A DNA stretch of 64,000 bases from JABFSA01 sp963827515 (GCA_963827515.1 CAWHBF010000004.1:186001-250000); one strand, 5' to 3'. Shown: positions 7,799 through 16,892, numbered from the stretch's first letter. The notes: generated from the letters alone by a model not told the origin. Program-made: numbers and translations.

Positions 7799-8761
7799 GT
7801 GGAACTGACCGAGCTGCGCGTCTTCCTCCGCGTCGCCGCCGAGCGGAGCTTCTCGCGGGCAGCCATGAAGCTCCACCGCACCCAGCCGGCCGTCAGCCAG
7901 TCGGTCAGACGGCTCGAGGAGAGCGTCGGCGAGCGGCTGTTCGACCGGGCGACCAAGGACGCCACGCTCACCGACGCCGGCCGTCTGCTCCGCGACTACG
8001 CCGAGCGGCTCCTTCGCCTGTCCGAGGAGGCCGAGACCGCCGTCAAGGATCTCCGCGACCTGCGTCGGGGCCGTGTGCTCATCGGCGCCAACGAGGCATC
8101 CGTTCATGCTGTCCTGCCCCTCGTCCAGCGATTTCGCGAAGCGCACCCGCTCGTACACGTCGACGTGCGGCGAGTGCCGGCCAGACAGATCGGCGCCGAG
8201 GTGGCACAAGGCAGCCTCGACTTCGGGGTGCTCACCTTCCAGCCGGCCGAACCCCGGCTCGATTCCATCGTGCTTGGTCAGGATGAGCTGGTGATGCTCG
8301 TGCCCCCATCCCATCCGCTGGCTCACACGCGAGAGGTCACGCTGTCAGAATGCGCGCGTCAGACCGTCATCGCGCACAACAGTCCCTCACACGTGCGCGA
8401 GCACGTCCTGCGTCTTTTCGAGCAGCATCACATCCCGGCCAATATCCTCGTGTCGCTGCCAAGTCTGGAAGGGATCAAGCGCGCGGTCGCCATGGAGATG
8501 GGCGTCGCTTTGCTTCCGCGACGCTGTGCCGAGTCGGAAATCAGTCGCGGCGAGCTCGTCGCGCTCTCGATGCCGGAGATCCGACTGCGCCGGCAGGTGC
8601 GCCTGGTCTTCCGCAAGACCTCGGAACGCTCACACACCACGGCGGCGTTCTTGGCAACAGTCGAAGGGGGAAGAGATCGTTCGGATCGTTCGGGTCGTTC
8701 GGAGCGTTCGAGTCGTTCGGCACGTTCCGTTCGTGCGAAGGACTCCGAGCCCACGCCATAA
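7799..8761 (+). CDS. LysR-type transcriptional regulator, likely controlling leuA
   Basis: GTG start with GGGAGG eight bases upstream. Residues 1-60 form the winged helix-turn-helix (AERSFSRAAMKLHRTQPAVS), followed by the linker helix and a periplasmic-binding-like co-inducer domain from about 88 (RVLIGANEASVHAVLPLVQRF). It is transcribed divergently from leuA, the usual layout for a regulator and its target. The last about 30 residues are a low-complexity Arg/Ser tail (RSDRSGRSERSSRSARSVR) encoded by a GTTCGGATC-type short-period repeat, so the gene seems to have read into the repeat element downstream. The tail is very unlikely to be part of the conserved fold. Confidence 0.9.
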   Translation: MELTELRVFLRVAAERSFSRAAMKLHRTQPAVSQSVRRLEESVGERLFDRATKDATLTDAGRLLRDYAERLLRLSEEAETAVKDLRDLRRGRVLIGANEASVHAVLPLVQRFREAHPLVHVDVRRVPARQIGAEVAQGSLDFGVLTFQPAEPRLDSIVLGQDELVMLVPPSHPLAHTREVTLSECARQTVIAHNSPSHVREHVLRLFEQHHIPANILVSLPSLEGIKRAVAMEMGVALLPRRCAESEISRGELVALSMPEIRLRRQVRLVFRKTSERSHTTAAFLATVEGGRDRSDRSGRSERSSRSARSVRAKDSEPTP

Positions 8762-8828
8762 CGTCAGAATGCCCGGCACAATCCGAACGGTCCGAACGCC
8801 CGAACGATTCGAACGACCCGAACGATTG
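8675..8828. repeat. Inverted GTTCGGATC / GATCCGAAC repeat at the lysR-leuD convergence
   Basis: Left arm (8675-8735) repeats CGTTCGGATCGTTCGGGTC words inside the 3' end of the regulator gene; right arm (8781-8828) carries the complementary CCGAACGATTCGAACGACCC words. It sits between convergent genes and could terminate both. Confidence 0.75.
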
Positions 8829-8829
8829 T

Positions 8830-9444
8830 CTAGAATCCCGCGATATAGGGGAGCTTCGCCGCCACGGCGTCGACTTCTTCGTAGCGCGCCAGCAGGAGGC
8901 CCGTCGTGTCCCACGCACCGGTGACCAGCGCGTCGCGCGCGTTGACGGGCAGGCCGATCGCGTATCGAACTCCATCCAATTCACAGGTGCCCGCCTGGAG
9001 ATCGATCCGTAGGGTTGCATCGGGACGCTCCTCGACGCGCTCCATGAGCTCCCGCACCTCGTCGGGAGAGGCGGTCACGCAGGGAAGGCCAATCATCAGG
9101 GAGTTGCCGAAGAAAATCTCCGAGAACGACTCGCCGACCACCGCGCGAATCCCGGAGCGGCGTAGCGCCTGAGGCGCGTGCTCGCGCGACGATCCACAGC
9201 CGAAGTTACGGTTGACGAGCAGAATCGACGCACCGGCATAGTGAGGGTTGTCGAACGGATGCTGAGTCTCGGCGCGATCGCCGCCAATCGATCCCGCCCG
9301 CTCGTCCTCGAACAGGTGCTTCTCGAGACCCTCGAACGTGACGGCGCGGAGGAACCGCGCGGGCATGATCCGGTCCGTGTCGATATCCTCGCCGCGCATG
9401 GGCAAGGCCGTCCCTTCGATACGCGTCACGCGCTCTGCTTCCAT
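8830..9444 (-). CDS. leuD: 3-isopropylmalate dehydratase, small subunit
   Basis: The swivel-domain subunit that pairs with LeuC to isomerise 2- to 3-isopropylmalate. Characteristic motifs are GEDIDTDRIMPARFL near the start, and NFGCGSSREHAPQAL, which carries substrate-binding residues. The length of about 205 residues matches the family. ATG at 9444 is preferred over an in-frame TTG at 9447, with GGGAG five bases before it. It is downstream of leuC on the same strand, separated by 110 bases holding two REP-like palindromes, and converges with the LysR gene. No leuB is in the window. Confidence 0.96.
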   Translation of the reverse strand: MEAERVTRIEGTALPMRGEDIDTDRIMPARFLRAVTFEGLEKHLFEDERAGSIGGDRAETQHPFDNPHYAGASILLVNRNFGCGSSREHAPQALRRSGIRAVVGESFSEIFFGNSLMIGLPCVTASPDEVRELMERVEERPDATLRIDLQAGTCELDGVRYAIGLPVNARDALVTGAWDTTGLLLARYEEVDAVAAKLPYIAGF

Positions 9445-9469
9445 CAATGCTCCCGCACCACGACCCTAT

Positions 9470-9556
9470 GTCGCGCACGCTAAAGCGTGCGCTCTACGAT
9501 TGCCGTTGTCTCGGTCCGCCCACGCCGCGCACGCTGAAGCGTGCGCTCTACGGCGG
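9470..9556. repeat. Two REP-like palindromes GCACGCTNAAGCGTGC + GCTCTACG
   Basis: Two near-identical units, GCGCACGCTAAAGCGTGCGC and GCGCACGCTGAAGCGTGCGC, each followed by TCTACG, lie in the same orientation between leuC and leuD. The same unit recurs near 45645-45670 and in weaker form at 6215-6236. They may stabilise or end the upstream leuC mRNA. Confidence 0.8.
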
Positions 9557-9560
9557 CCGT

Positions 9561-10982
9561 CTAACGTCCGACGCCCACCGGGTCGCCGACGAGATCGCGC
9601 ACGTCGGTGACCTCACCGGTCACCGCGGCCGCGGCGACCATCGCGGGGCTCATGAGCAGCGTCCGACCCGTCGGACTGCCCTGCCGTCCCTTGAAGTTGC
9701 GATTGGACGAGGCGGCGCACACCTGATCGCCGACCAGCTTGTCGGGGTTCATCCCAAGGCACATCGAGCACCCGGCGTCCCGCCATTCGAAGCCCGCCGC
9801 GCGGAAGACCTCGTCCAGCCCTTCGCGCTCGGCGGCGCGCTTGACCGATACCGATCCCGGCACGACCATCGCTTTCACGTGCGGCGCGACACGACGGCCC
9901 CGAATCACGCGAGCCGCCTCACGCAAATCCGACAGGCGCGAGTTGGTGCACGAGCCGATGAAGGCCACGTCGACGCGCATTCCCGCGATCGGCTGCCCTC
10001 CCTGGAGCCCCATGTACCCGAGAGCGTCAGCGATCGCCCTCGGATCCGCACCAGGCTCGCGACCTGACGGCACCCGGCCGCCGACTCCCACCGACTGCTC
10101 CGGGTTCACGCCCCAGGTCACAACCGGCGTCAACGCGTCCGCCCGAATCACCACTTCATCGTCGTACCGGGCGTCCGGGTCCGAGGCGATCGATGACCAC
10201 CACACCTTGGCCCGGTCGAACGCCTCGCCGACGGGCGCAAACGGACGACCCTTGATGTATTCGAACGTGGTGCGGTCAGGATTCACGTATCCGACGCGCG
10301 CCCCTCCCTCGATGGACATATTGCAGATCGTCATCCGCTCGTCCATCGACATCCGCTCGATGGCATCCCCGGCATACTCGTAGGCGAAGCCGACGCCACC
10401 CCCCACGCCCAGCCGCTGGATGATCGTCAGGATGACGTCCTTCGCGTACACCCCGGCCGGCAAGACGCCGTCCACACGGATGCGCCGTACCTTGAGCGGC
10501 TCCATGGCCAGACACTGCGAGGCAAGCACGTCGCGCACCTGGGACGTGCCGATACCGAACGCCACCGCGCCAAACGCCCCGTGCGTGGAGGTATGGCTAT
10601 CGCCGCACGCAATGGTCATCCCAGGCTGCGTCAGGCCGAGCTCGGGGCCGATCACGTGCACGATGCCCTGGCGGTCGTCGCCGAGTCCAGCCAGCCGGAT
10701 GCCGTAGTCGCGGCAGTTCCGTTCGAGCGAGCCGATCATGTCTTCCGCCAGGAGGTCGATGAACGGACGTGCCCGCTCTCGCGTGGGGACGATATGGTCG
10801 ACCGTGCCGAAGGTTCTGTCGGTGCGTGCCACGCCCCACCCGCGCGCGCGCAGCGCATCAAACGCCTGCGGCGTCGTCACCTCGTGGATGAGGTGCAACC
10901 CGATAAACAGCTGCGTCTGTCCCGTTGGGAGCGTGCGGACGGCGTGTGCGTCCCACACCTTCTGGAGAAGCGTTTTGCCCAT
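9561..10982 (-). CDS. leuC: 3-isopropylmalate dehydratase, large subunit
   Basis: 473 residues, aconitase family, full length. It begins MGKTLLQKVWDAHAVRTLPT. The active-site segment GDSHTSTHGAFGAVAFGIGT is present, and the 4Fe-4S ligands are the Cys in IGSCTNSRL and the CSMCLGMNPD pair. With LeuD it forms the leucine-pathway isomerase. The start lies ten bases after the stop of the DNA glycosylase gene on the same strand, so leuCD may be transcribed as the tail of the upstream stress operon as well as from an internal promoter. It is separated from leuA by leuD and the regulator. Confidence 0.97.
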   Translation of the reverse strand: MGKTLLQKVWDAHAVRTLPTGQTQLFIGLHLIHEVTTPQAFDALRARGWGVARTDRTFGTVDHIVPTRERARPFIDLLAEDMIGSLERNCRDYGIRLAGLGDDRQGIVHVIGPELGLTQPGMTIACGDSHTSTHGAFGAVAFGIGTSQVRDVLASQCLAMEPLKVRRIRVDGVLPAGVYAKDVILTIIQRLGVGGGVGFAYEYAGDAIERMSMDERMTICNMSIEGGARVGYVNPDRTTFEYIKGRPFAPVGEAFDRAKVWWSSIASDPDARYDDEVVIRADALTPVVTWGVNPEQSVGVGGRVPSGREPGADPRAIADALGYMGLQGGQPIAGMRVDVAFIGSCTNSRLSDLREAARVIRGRRVAPHVKAMVVPGSVSVKRAAEREGLDEVFRAAGFEWRDAGCSMCLGMNPDKLVGDQVCAASSNRNFKGRQGSPTGRTLLMSPAMVAAAAVTGEVTDVRDLVGDPVGVGR

Positions 10983-10991
10983 GTGGAATTC

Positions 10992-11666
10992 TTATCGTAG
11001 CACCTGGCGAGAGCCCGACACCGCGGGATGGCCTGTCGCCCAGAAGCGCCACGGCCTGTCGGTCCCGACACGAATTCCGATGCGCGGCCCCCGTGACACG
11101 TCGTCGATCGTCAAGCCCCAATCCTGAATCGTGAGTGGGCTCGTCACGAGATCGAGCCGGTTGTCGGTGAGCGCGATGCCGAGCGCCCGCGAGAGGTTCC
11201 CGGGACCTCGACACAAGTCCGACGCGGCCATCCCCGCGCGGCGCCCGCGCCGACGCTGCATCAGGGCGATACCGTCCAGCGGCTCCAGAGCGCGGATCAA
11301 CACGGCCGCAGGATTTCCCTCGGCTTCCGTCACCGCGTTCACGAGGTGGTGAATGCCGTAGTTCAGATACACGTACGCGCGGCCGGGTGGGCCGTAGAGC
11401 GGGGCGTTGCGTGCCGTAGGGCCAGGGGCGGCGTGGCACGCCGGATCGTCTTCGCCGATATAGGCTTCGGCCTCGACGATCATGCCGGCCGTGACACCTG
11501 CGGACGTGCGTCGTACGAGCACCTTGCCCAAGAGATCCATGGCCACCGTGAGCGTTGGCCGGTCGTAGAACGAGCGTGGCAGAGCGCGAGCCAGGGAAGG
11601 TCCTCGAACGTCATCGGGGGGCCGAAGCCCCCGCGTCACTTGGCGGCTGGTGGAGGGATTGGACAT
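10992..11666 (-). CDS. mpg: 3-methyladenine DNA glycosylase (AAG/MPG family)
   Basis: Removes alkylated purines in base-excision repair. Conserved features include ARALPRSFYDRPTLTVAMDLLGK, the catalytic-site motif VEAEAYIGEDDPACHA with its key Glu, the ARNAPLYGPPGRAYVYLNYG loop and the LCRGPGNLSRALGI segment near the C-terminus. I place the start at the ATG at 11666, which shares its A with the TAA stop of the preceding trehalose-synthase fusion gene; a longer in-frame version from 11720 would begin inside that gene. The one-base overlap implies translational coupling, which is odd for a repair enzyme and suggests it belongs to the same stress regulon. Confidence 0.94.
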   Translation of the reverse strand: MSNPSTSRQVTRGLRPPDDVRGPSLARALPRSFYDRPTLTVAMDLLGKVLVRRTSAGVTAGMIVEAEAYIGEDDPACHAAPGPTARNAPLYGPPGRAYVYLNYGIHHLVNAVTEAEGNPAAVLIRALEPLDGIALMQRRRGRRAGMAASDLCRGPGNLSRALGIALTDNRLDLVTSPLTIQDWGLTIDDVSRGPRIGIRVGTDRPWRFWATGHPAVSGSRQVLR

Positions 11667-14425
11667 TACACCGAGGTCTCTTCCCATCCCCGTACGGCGT
11701 AGAGCAACGGTTTGGTCCAAAGACTCTCGAGGCCTTCCAGGATGTCGGACGCCCAGTTGAAGACGTTCCGTCCGGCGACGACCTTCCGCATCGCCCGCAT
11801 GCGTGTCATCTGCTCGTTGCGCGGCATCTCGATGGCCTGCTCGAGGGCCGCCGCGAAGGCGTCCACATCGTAGGGATTCACGATAAGGGCGTCCTCGAGC
11901 TCGTGAGAAGCTCCTGCAAGCGCACTGAGCACCAGCACACCCTGCTCATCGTCTCTCGCGGCCACGAACTCCTTGGCGACGAGATTCATGCCGTCGTGCA
12001 GGGAACTGACGATGCAGAAGTGCGCGAGGCGGTAGAGCGCCACGAGACTGAACGCCCCGAGCGGCGTCGTGTAGTACGAGATCAGCGGCCCGCCCCCTGG
12101 CACGGCGTAGCGCTCATTGAGATCCGCGATCCGCCGACCGATCTCCTCCTCAATCGCCGCGTAGCTCCCGAGGTCCGAGCGAGACGGCACGCCGATCTGA
12201 ACGAACGTCATCCTGCCGCGCAGGTCGGGCCGCCGCGTCAGGAGCATGTCGAGCGCTTCGAGACGTTCAGGGATCCCTTTCGTGTAGTCGAGCCGATCGA
12301 CGCCGAGCCCGACGATCTCCGCCCGGAGGTCGAGCACCTCACGGAGGCGTCGCTGTTCCTCGGGGAGCGCCGGTTCAGCGGCAAACGCCTGAATGCGGTC
12401 GTAGTCCACGCCGATCGGCACCGACACCACGGTCGTGGTGCGCCCGCCGAAACGGACGCGCGACGACTCGATCTCCAACTCGGCGTTCAGCTCCTCTTCG
12501 GCTGCCATCAGAAAGTTTCGGCGATCGCGCTCCAGCTGAAACGCGATCAGGTCATTCGCCAGCAATCCGGCAACGAGCTCGCGACGCCATGGACAGATGC
12601 GGAGTCTATCCGGATGGGGCCAGGGAATGTGCCAAAAGAGCGCGGTCCTGGCGCTGGGGCGTAAGGCCCGGAGGGCGGGTGCGACGAGCGCGAGATGGTA
12701 GTCCTGAATGAACACCGGCGCCTCGGACGACCCGATCTCCGCGTGCGTGGCCGCCGCGAACCGCGCGTTGATCTCCTGGTACGCCGCCCAGTCTCCGCTC
12801 CGAAACTTCGGACGCACGTCGACCACGTGGCACAGGGGCCAGAGACCCTCGTTCGCGAAGCCGCCGTAATACGCGGAGAACGTCGGTTCCTCGAGCCACA
12901 GGCGACGAAGCGTGTACGAGGGGGCGTCGACCGGCACTCGCAGCTTGTCGCTTTCGTCAACCACCAGACGGTCCGCTGCCCCGGCGCCGTGCGCAAGCCA
13001 CACGCCGCCTCGCTCTCGCATCAGGGCGTCCAGCGCCACGGCGACGCCACCGGTCGCGGCGGTCATGGTCACCTGACCGTCCTCGTCGTGGCTGTGCAGA
13101 TATGGCTCGCGGTTCGAGACGACCACGAGCGGCCGCGGGTCATGCGAATCGATTTCGCCAGCCCGCATGAGCCCGTGCCGAAACAGGATCGGTCCCACGA
13201 GCTCGTGAATGACGATCGACGCGGCCAGCAGCAACTGGACCTGACTGCCCCAACCTGGAAACTCGGTCGCCACCACGGACGCAAATCCCAGCGTAATCCC
13301 GGCCTGCGACACGAGTCCCGTCCACACATACGATGCAGTGGGGGTCGGGAAACCGAAGAGCGTGACCCCCGCGTTGACACCCAGCTTGATGAACCCGAGG
13401 CGGACGAGAGACAGGGCGAGTGCCGCGACACCGATCGTGGTCAGCGCGTCAAGGCGCATCGAGGTTCCGACCGCCACGAAGAACACGACGAGCACGGGCG
13501 GCGCGCCGAGTCGAACGGCGGCGCGAAGGGTGTCGCCTTGTGCAACGGCCAGATTCTCGATCACCAGGCCTGCGGCAACCGCAGCCACTAGTGGCTCCAG
13601 CTGCTGCCGGCTGCCGACCTGACTGAGCACGGCGCATACCGCCAGCAGGACGAGGGTAACCCCTCGACCGACGTAGCGGAGGTAGAGCGCAAACAAGACA
13701 CCGATCAGCACGCCGAACGCGACGGCGCCGCCGATCTCCCATGCGAGGTGCGCCAGAATCTCGGCGCTTCTTCCTTGAGCGGTGTCGAACACCGCCCGCG
13801 CAAGCTGCATGGAGACCGAAAACAGCACGAGCATGACGAGGTCGGCCAGCACGACCATCGCGAGCACGGTGTCGCTCAGCCGTCCCCGGGCGCCCGAATC
13901 CGCCACAACCGCCGCGGTCATCGTGGGCGAGAAGGACACGACGATGACGACGAGCACGACGAGCATGGCGAGCCGCTCGAGGCCGACCGCGTCGGCAGCG
14001 ATCGGGAGCCATGGCCATGCAATCCATCCCACGATGAGCACACCAACGATCGCAACGACCAGCGTCACGACCGTCATGCGTGCGATGACTCCCAGACGCG
14101 CCCCCAGGCGCTCGACGCTGAGTGTCAGGCCCGCGATGAACGCGATGAGCGTCGTCGCGATCCCGGTGATGACCTGCAGCTGTGCGGCCATCGGTTGGGT
14201 AATGAGGTTGCCAAGGTAGGGTCCGACGAGGACGCCGAAGAGGAGATACCCCGTCAAACGAGGGAGTCTGAAGCGTCGCAGGACATCGCCCAGGACCGAG
14301 GCGCCCATCAGCGCGAATCCAAGGGCCAGCGCTGTGGCGGCGGAACCGGTGGTCGCGTCCACGCCGAGGCTGCGCACCCAGACCATCGCCCCAATGGCCA
14401 GGACGAGCGCCAGGACGCGCCTCAC
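11666..14425 (-). CDS. Fusion: CPA2-type cation/proton antiporter domain + trehalose-6-phosphate synthase
   Basis: 919 residues from a GTG that overlaps the previous stop (GTGA). Residues about 1-415 form 11-12 membrane helices of the monovalent cation:proton antiporter-2 type (FRLPRLTGYLLFGVLVGPYL at the start of the fold). From about 430 a complete GT20 domain follows: RPLVVVSNREPY, ATGGVAVALDAL, VFIQDYHLALVAP, FWHIPWPHPDRLR, GVDRLDYTKGIPERL and SLHDGMNLVAKEFVAA. These carry the Arg/Lys and Asp residues that bind UDP-glucose and glucose-6-phosphate in OtsA, so activity is expected. No trehalose-6-phosphate phosphatase is in the window. The reading frame is open throughout, so the fusion is not an assembly frame artefact. 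Coupling ion export to osmolyte synthesis at the membrane is inference. Confidence 0.9.
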   Translation of the reverse strand: MRRVLALVLAIGAMVWVRSLGVDATTGSAATALALGFALMGASVLGDVLRRFRLPRLTGYLLFGVLVGPYLGNLITQPMAAQLQVITGIATTLIAFIAGLTLSVERLGARLGVIARMTVVTLVVAIVGVLIVGWIAWPWLPIAADAVGLERLAMLVVLVVIVVSFSPTMTAAVVADSGARGRLSDTVLAMVVLADLVMLVLFSVSMQLARAVFDTAQGRSAEILAHLAWEIGGAVAFGVLIGVLFALYLRYVGRGVTLVLLAVCAVLSQVGSRQQLEPLVAAVAAGLVIENLAVAQGDTLRAAVRLGAPPVLVVFFVAVGTSMRLDALTTIGVAALALSLVRLGFIKLGVNAGVTLFGFPTPTASYVWTGLVSQAGITLGFASVVATEFPGWGSQVQLLLAASIVIHELVGPILFRHGLMRAGEIDSHDPRPLVVVSNREPYLHSHDEDGQVTMTAATGGVAVALDALMRERGGVWLAHGAGAADRLVVDESDKLRVPVDAPSYTLRRLWLEEPTFSAYYGGFANEGLWPLCHVVDVRPKFRSGDWAAYQEINARFAAATHAEIGSSEAPVFIQDYHLALVAPALRALRPSARTALFWHIPWPHPDRLRICPWRRELVAGLLANDLIAFQLERDRRNFLMAAEEELNAELEIESSRVRFGGRTTTVVSVPIGVDYDRIQAFAAEPALPEEQRRLREVLDLRAEIVGLGVDRLDYTKGIPERLEALDMLLTRRPDLRGRMTFVQIGVPSRSDLGSYAAIEEEIGRRIADLNERYAVPGGGPLISYYTTPLGAFSLVALYRLAHFCIVSSLHDGMNLVAKEFVAARDDEQGVLVLSALAGASHELEDALIVNPYDVDAFAAALEQAIEMPRNEQMTRMRAMRKVVAGRNVFNWASDILEGLESLWTKPLLYAVRGWEETSV

Positions 14426-15600
14426 TCGTCGACGCTCCGCGGCGGCAGCAGAAATGCGACGAGCTCGGATCCGATCGTGCCGACGACCACGGCCGTGAGC
14501 AGCACCGAGGCCTCGGTGCCAACGATCGCCACCGCGTTCAGCGCGAAGGCGACACCAAACGCTCCAGGCCGCAGACGGTGAAGCCAGAGATCCCGCGGCG
14601 CCCTCTCGCCCAGGACGCGCACGGCCGCGAGACCGCCGCCGAGGGTGCCAACGACTCTCAAGAAAAGGTACCCCGCGCCGAGGGCGAGCGAGATGAGTGT
14701 CAACTCAGCCCGAGCGCCGGCGACCAGGAGCACGACGACGAGCAGGGGGTGCTGCACGAAGAGTACATCTCGACGAATCGTCTCCCGCGGTCGTTGTCCC
14801 GCGACGCGCCAGAACAGGCCGGCAACCAGTCCCCCAAGAAGCGCCGACAGCGACAGCGCATCAGCGACGCCTCCCACGAGCAGGAGCGCCGCGATCGCGA
14901 AGACGCGTTCCTCCGTCTCCGAAGTGGTCCTGGTGAGGAGCAGCCAGGTGGCCGCAGCCAGTGTCAGTGTCACGACGGTCGCTTGGACGACCAGCGCGAA
15001 CGTTCCGATGAAAGAGCCTGCCTGGAGCCACGCCAGCACGAATCCACCGACCAGGACGGGCAACAGCACGCCCAGCTCGCTGACGCGTGCAACGATCGAC
15101 CGGGGCTCGAGTGGATCGCCCCTCGGCAGCGTGAGGGACGTCGCCGCGCAGACGCTGCCCACCAGCAGCAAGGCCCATGAGGCGAAAGGGCCGAATTCCG
15201 GTGCGACCCACAGCAGGATCAACGCAGTGCCGACCCACACGACCACCATGCTGACGCCGGCATCGAGACACGTAGCAGCGAACACTCTCCGGTCGCCTGC
15301 TCGATGATCGGCAACCCCCAACCCCACGAGCACACCCAGGGCCGCCACCGCCACCGGAATCACCGGATGGAGCGATGACAACACTGATTGAGACAGGAGG
15401 CTGATGCCTTGGGGTCCCAACACGATGCCGATGACGAGGAGGAACGCGACGGGCGCCGACGTGGCCGACCACCCAAGGGCCCGACGCCAGTCCCGCGGCC
15501 GCGCCGCCTCCAGTCCAGACGCCTGTGCGCGTGCATCATCGACGGGACCATCAAGCGGAACCACGTCGAAAAGCTGAGGTTGATCGTCTGCTCGAATCAT
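14422..15600 (-). CDS. CPA2-like membrane antiporter protein, partner of the fusion protein
   Basis: About 392 residues, mostly hydrophobic, with ten or more predicted membrane spans. The GIVLGPQGISLLSQ motif in the first span region is typical of the CPA2 (Kef/NapA-like) fold. A cytoplasmic N-terminal tail of about 45 residues precedes it (DDQPQLFDVVPLDG). The start at 15600 overlaps the stop of the PDZ-protein gene by four bases (ATGA), and its own TGA overlaps the GTG of the fusion gene, so three genes are translationally coupled. CPA2 antiporters work as dimers, so this protein and the membrane half of the fusion may form a heterodimer; that is inference. No KTN/TrkA-N regulatory domain is seen. 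Confidence 0.78.
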   Translation of the reverse strand: MIRADDQPQLFDVVPLDGPVDDARAQASGLEAARPRDWRRALGWSATSAPVAFLLVIGIVLGPQGISLLSQSVLSSLHPVIPVAVAALGVLVGLGVADHRAGDRRVFAATCLDAGVSMVVVWVGTALILLWVAPEFGPFASWALLLVGSVCAATSLTLPRGDPLEPRSIVARVSELGVLLPVLVGGFVLAWLQAGSFIGTFALVVQATVVTLTLAAATWLLLTRTTSETEERVFAIAALLLVGGVADALSLSALLGGLVAGLFWRVAGQRPRETIRRDVLFVQHPLLVVVLLVAGARAELTLISLALGAGYLFLRVVGTLGGGLAAVRVLGERAPRDLWLHRLRPGAFGVAFALNAVAIVGTEASVLLTAVVVGTIGSELVAFLLPPRSVDE

Positions 15601-16892
15601 GGCCATGGTGCCAGCGTCACGATGCGGTGCGCGTTACCCCGCGTGACGCCGACCAACACGCGTTGACCCTCACGAAGCGAGGCGAACGAACGCGCGATCT
15701 GCGCAGGCGTCGGTGTCTCCACGTTGCCGACGAGCGTGATCACGTCGCCAACGGCCAGTCCGGCTCGATCCGCAACGGACGCGCGTGCCACACGGAGGAC
15801 TTCCGCGCCGATTCCCGCCCGGCCGCGCAGTGTCAGCCCAAGCGATCCGCTCGGCTTCGGCGCCGCGACGGCAGTCGCGACCAGGTCCACGTCCCGGACC
15901 TCGCCGGCCCGGCGCACGCGCAGCGTCAGTCGTTCTCCGGCGGACAAGCGGGCCACACGGACGTCCCAATGCTGACGGGTCGAGAGCGCCCGCCCGTCCA
16001 CCGCTTCAATGACGTCTCCTGCTCTCAGCTGTCCTTTCGCGCCGCCGCCCGGCGCGACCCACGTGACGACCACACCAACCGACGAACCTGTCGCGGACGC
16101 GACCGGGGCCGTGAGGTCCTGCACGTCGACGCCGAGCGCCCCGGCAGGTCCCTTTGGCATGCCTAGCAGCCGATCGGCTTCGGCGAGCAAGGCTGTGCCG
16201 GGTACGACGAACAACCCACCACCGTTGGAGGACACGAGACCCACGAGTTCCGCGCTGTTCGTGAACACGAACGACCCCGGAGTCAGATCAGTACGGGCGG
16301 GCACGGACCAGATCGGTTCCGACCACAATGGACTGTCGATGGCATCCAAAGATCCGACGAAGACCGGACGAATCAACACGTCCTGTGAGGACACTTCACC
16401 GGCGAGGAAATAGCGTGGCCCCTGAAAACGACCGGGCATCCAGGCATTCGACGGGGATTCAGACACGTCGCTCGTGGGGCGCACCACGAGCAGACCGGAC
16501 GCCCGGTCACTCGCCAGCACGCGGGTGTCGTCCTCCGCCACTGAATCAGAACCGGCTGGGAGCAGCGCCACCGCAAGGTCTTCGCGCAGTCGGAGGGCTC
16601 CGACGCGGTGTGAGGATTCAGGAGACCCGAATGAGCCCGATGGCATGTCGAACGTGAAGAGATAGGGACCCACACGAGTCTGGAGACGCGCGACTTCAGC
16701 CGCCAGATCGTCGTACGCAGGCACGCGGGAGAGCTGGCTGAGAACCGCCGGCACCGGATTCGGTGTGAGGGGACGCTCCTGGAATCTGATGCGGGACAGG
16801 AGCCACAGCGCGGCCAGCGCCAAGAGACCGGCCGTGAGCAACAATCGCGTTTCGCGCGAGACGCGTGGTCGATAGGGGATGCTAGGTTCCAT
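15597..16892 (-). CDS. Membrane-anchored, catalytically dead HtrA-like protein with two PDZ domains
   Basis: I prefer the ATG at 16892 (GAGGTG just upstream) over a TTG at 16925. A single membrane span (LLLTAGLLALAALWLLSRI) anchors a periplasmic part. The middle, about residues 60-250, follows the order of a trypsin-like HtrA domain but lacks the triad: where GNSGGAL is expected the sequence reads PGSFVFTNSAELVGLVS. Two PDZ domains follow (GQLRAGDVIEAVDGRAL and AGLAVGDVITLVGN). It is therefore probably a peptide or unfolded-protein sensor or scaffold, not a protease. It lies between a two-component pair and two antiporter genes. Confidence 0.8.
   Translation of the reverse strand: MEPSIPYRPRVSRETRLLLTAGLLALAALWLLSRIRFQERPLTPNPVPAVLSQLSRVPAYDDLAAEVARLQTRVGPYLFTFDMPSGSFGSPESSHRVGALRLREDLAVALLPAGSDSVAEDDTRVLASDRASGLLVVRPTSDVSESPSNAWMPGRFQGPRYFLAGEVSSQDVLIRPVFVGSLDAIDSPLWSEPIWSVPARTDLTPGSFVFTNSAELVGLVSSNGGGLFVVPGTALLAEADRLLGMPKGPAGALGVDVQDLTAPVASATGSSVGVVVTWVAPGGGAKGQLRAGDVIEAVDGRALSTRQHWDVRVARLSAGERLTLRVRRAGEVRDVDLVATAVAAPKPSGSLGLTLRGRAGIGAEVLRVARASVADRAGLAVGDVITLVGNVETPTPAQIARSFASLREGQRVLVGVTRGNAHRIVTLAPWP

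Noticed and set aside
10993..11005. TGCTACGAT resembling an extended -10 for leuC, like the efp/hsp20 element
   Set aside because: These bases encode the last codons and stop of mpg, so the match is probably coincidental; leuC may simply be co-transcribed.
11555..12664. 369-codon plus-strand frame opposite the trehalose synthase part of the fusion
   Set aside because: Shadow of a well-conserved GT20 domain; no ribosome site and no recognisable motif.
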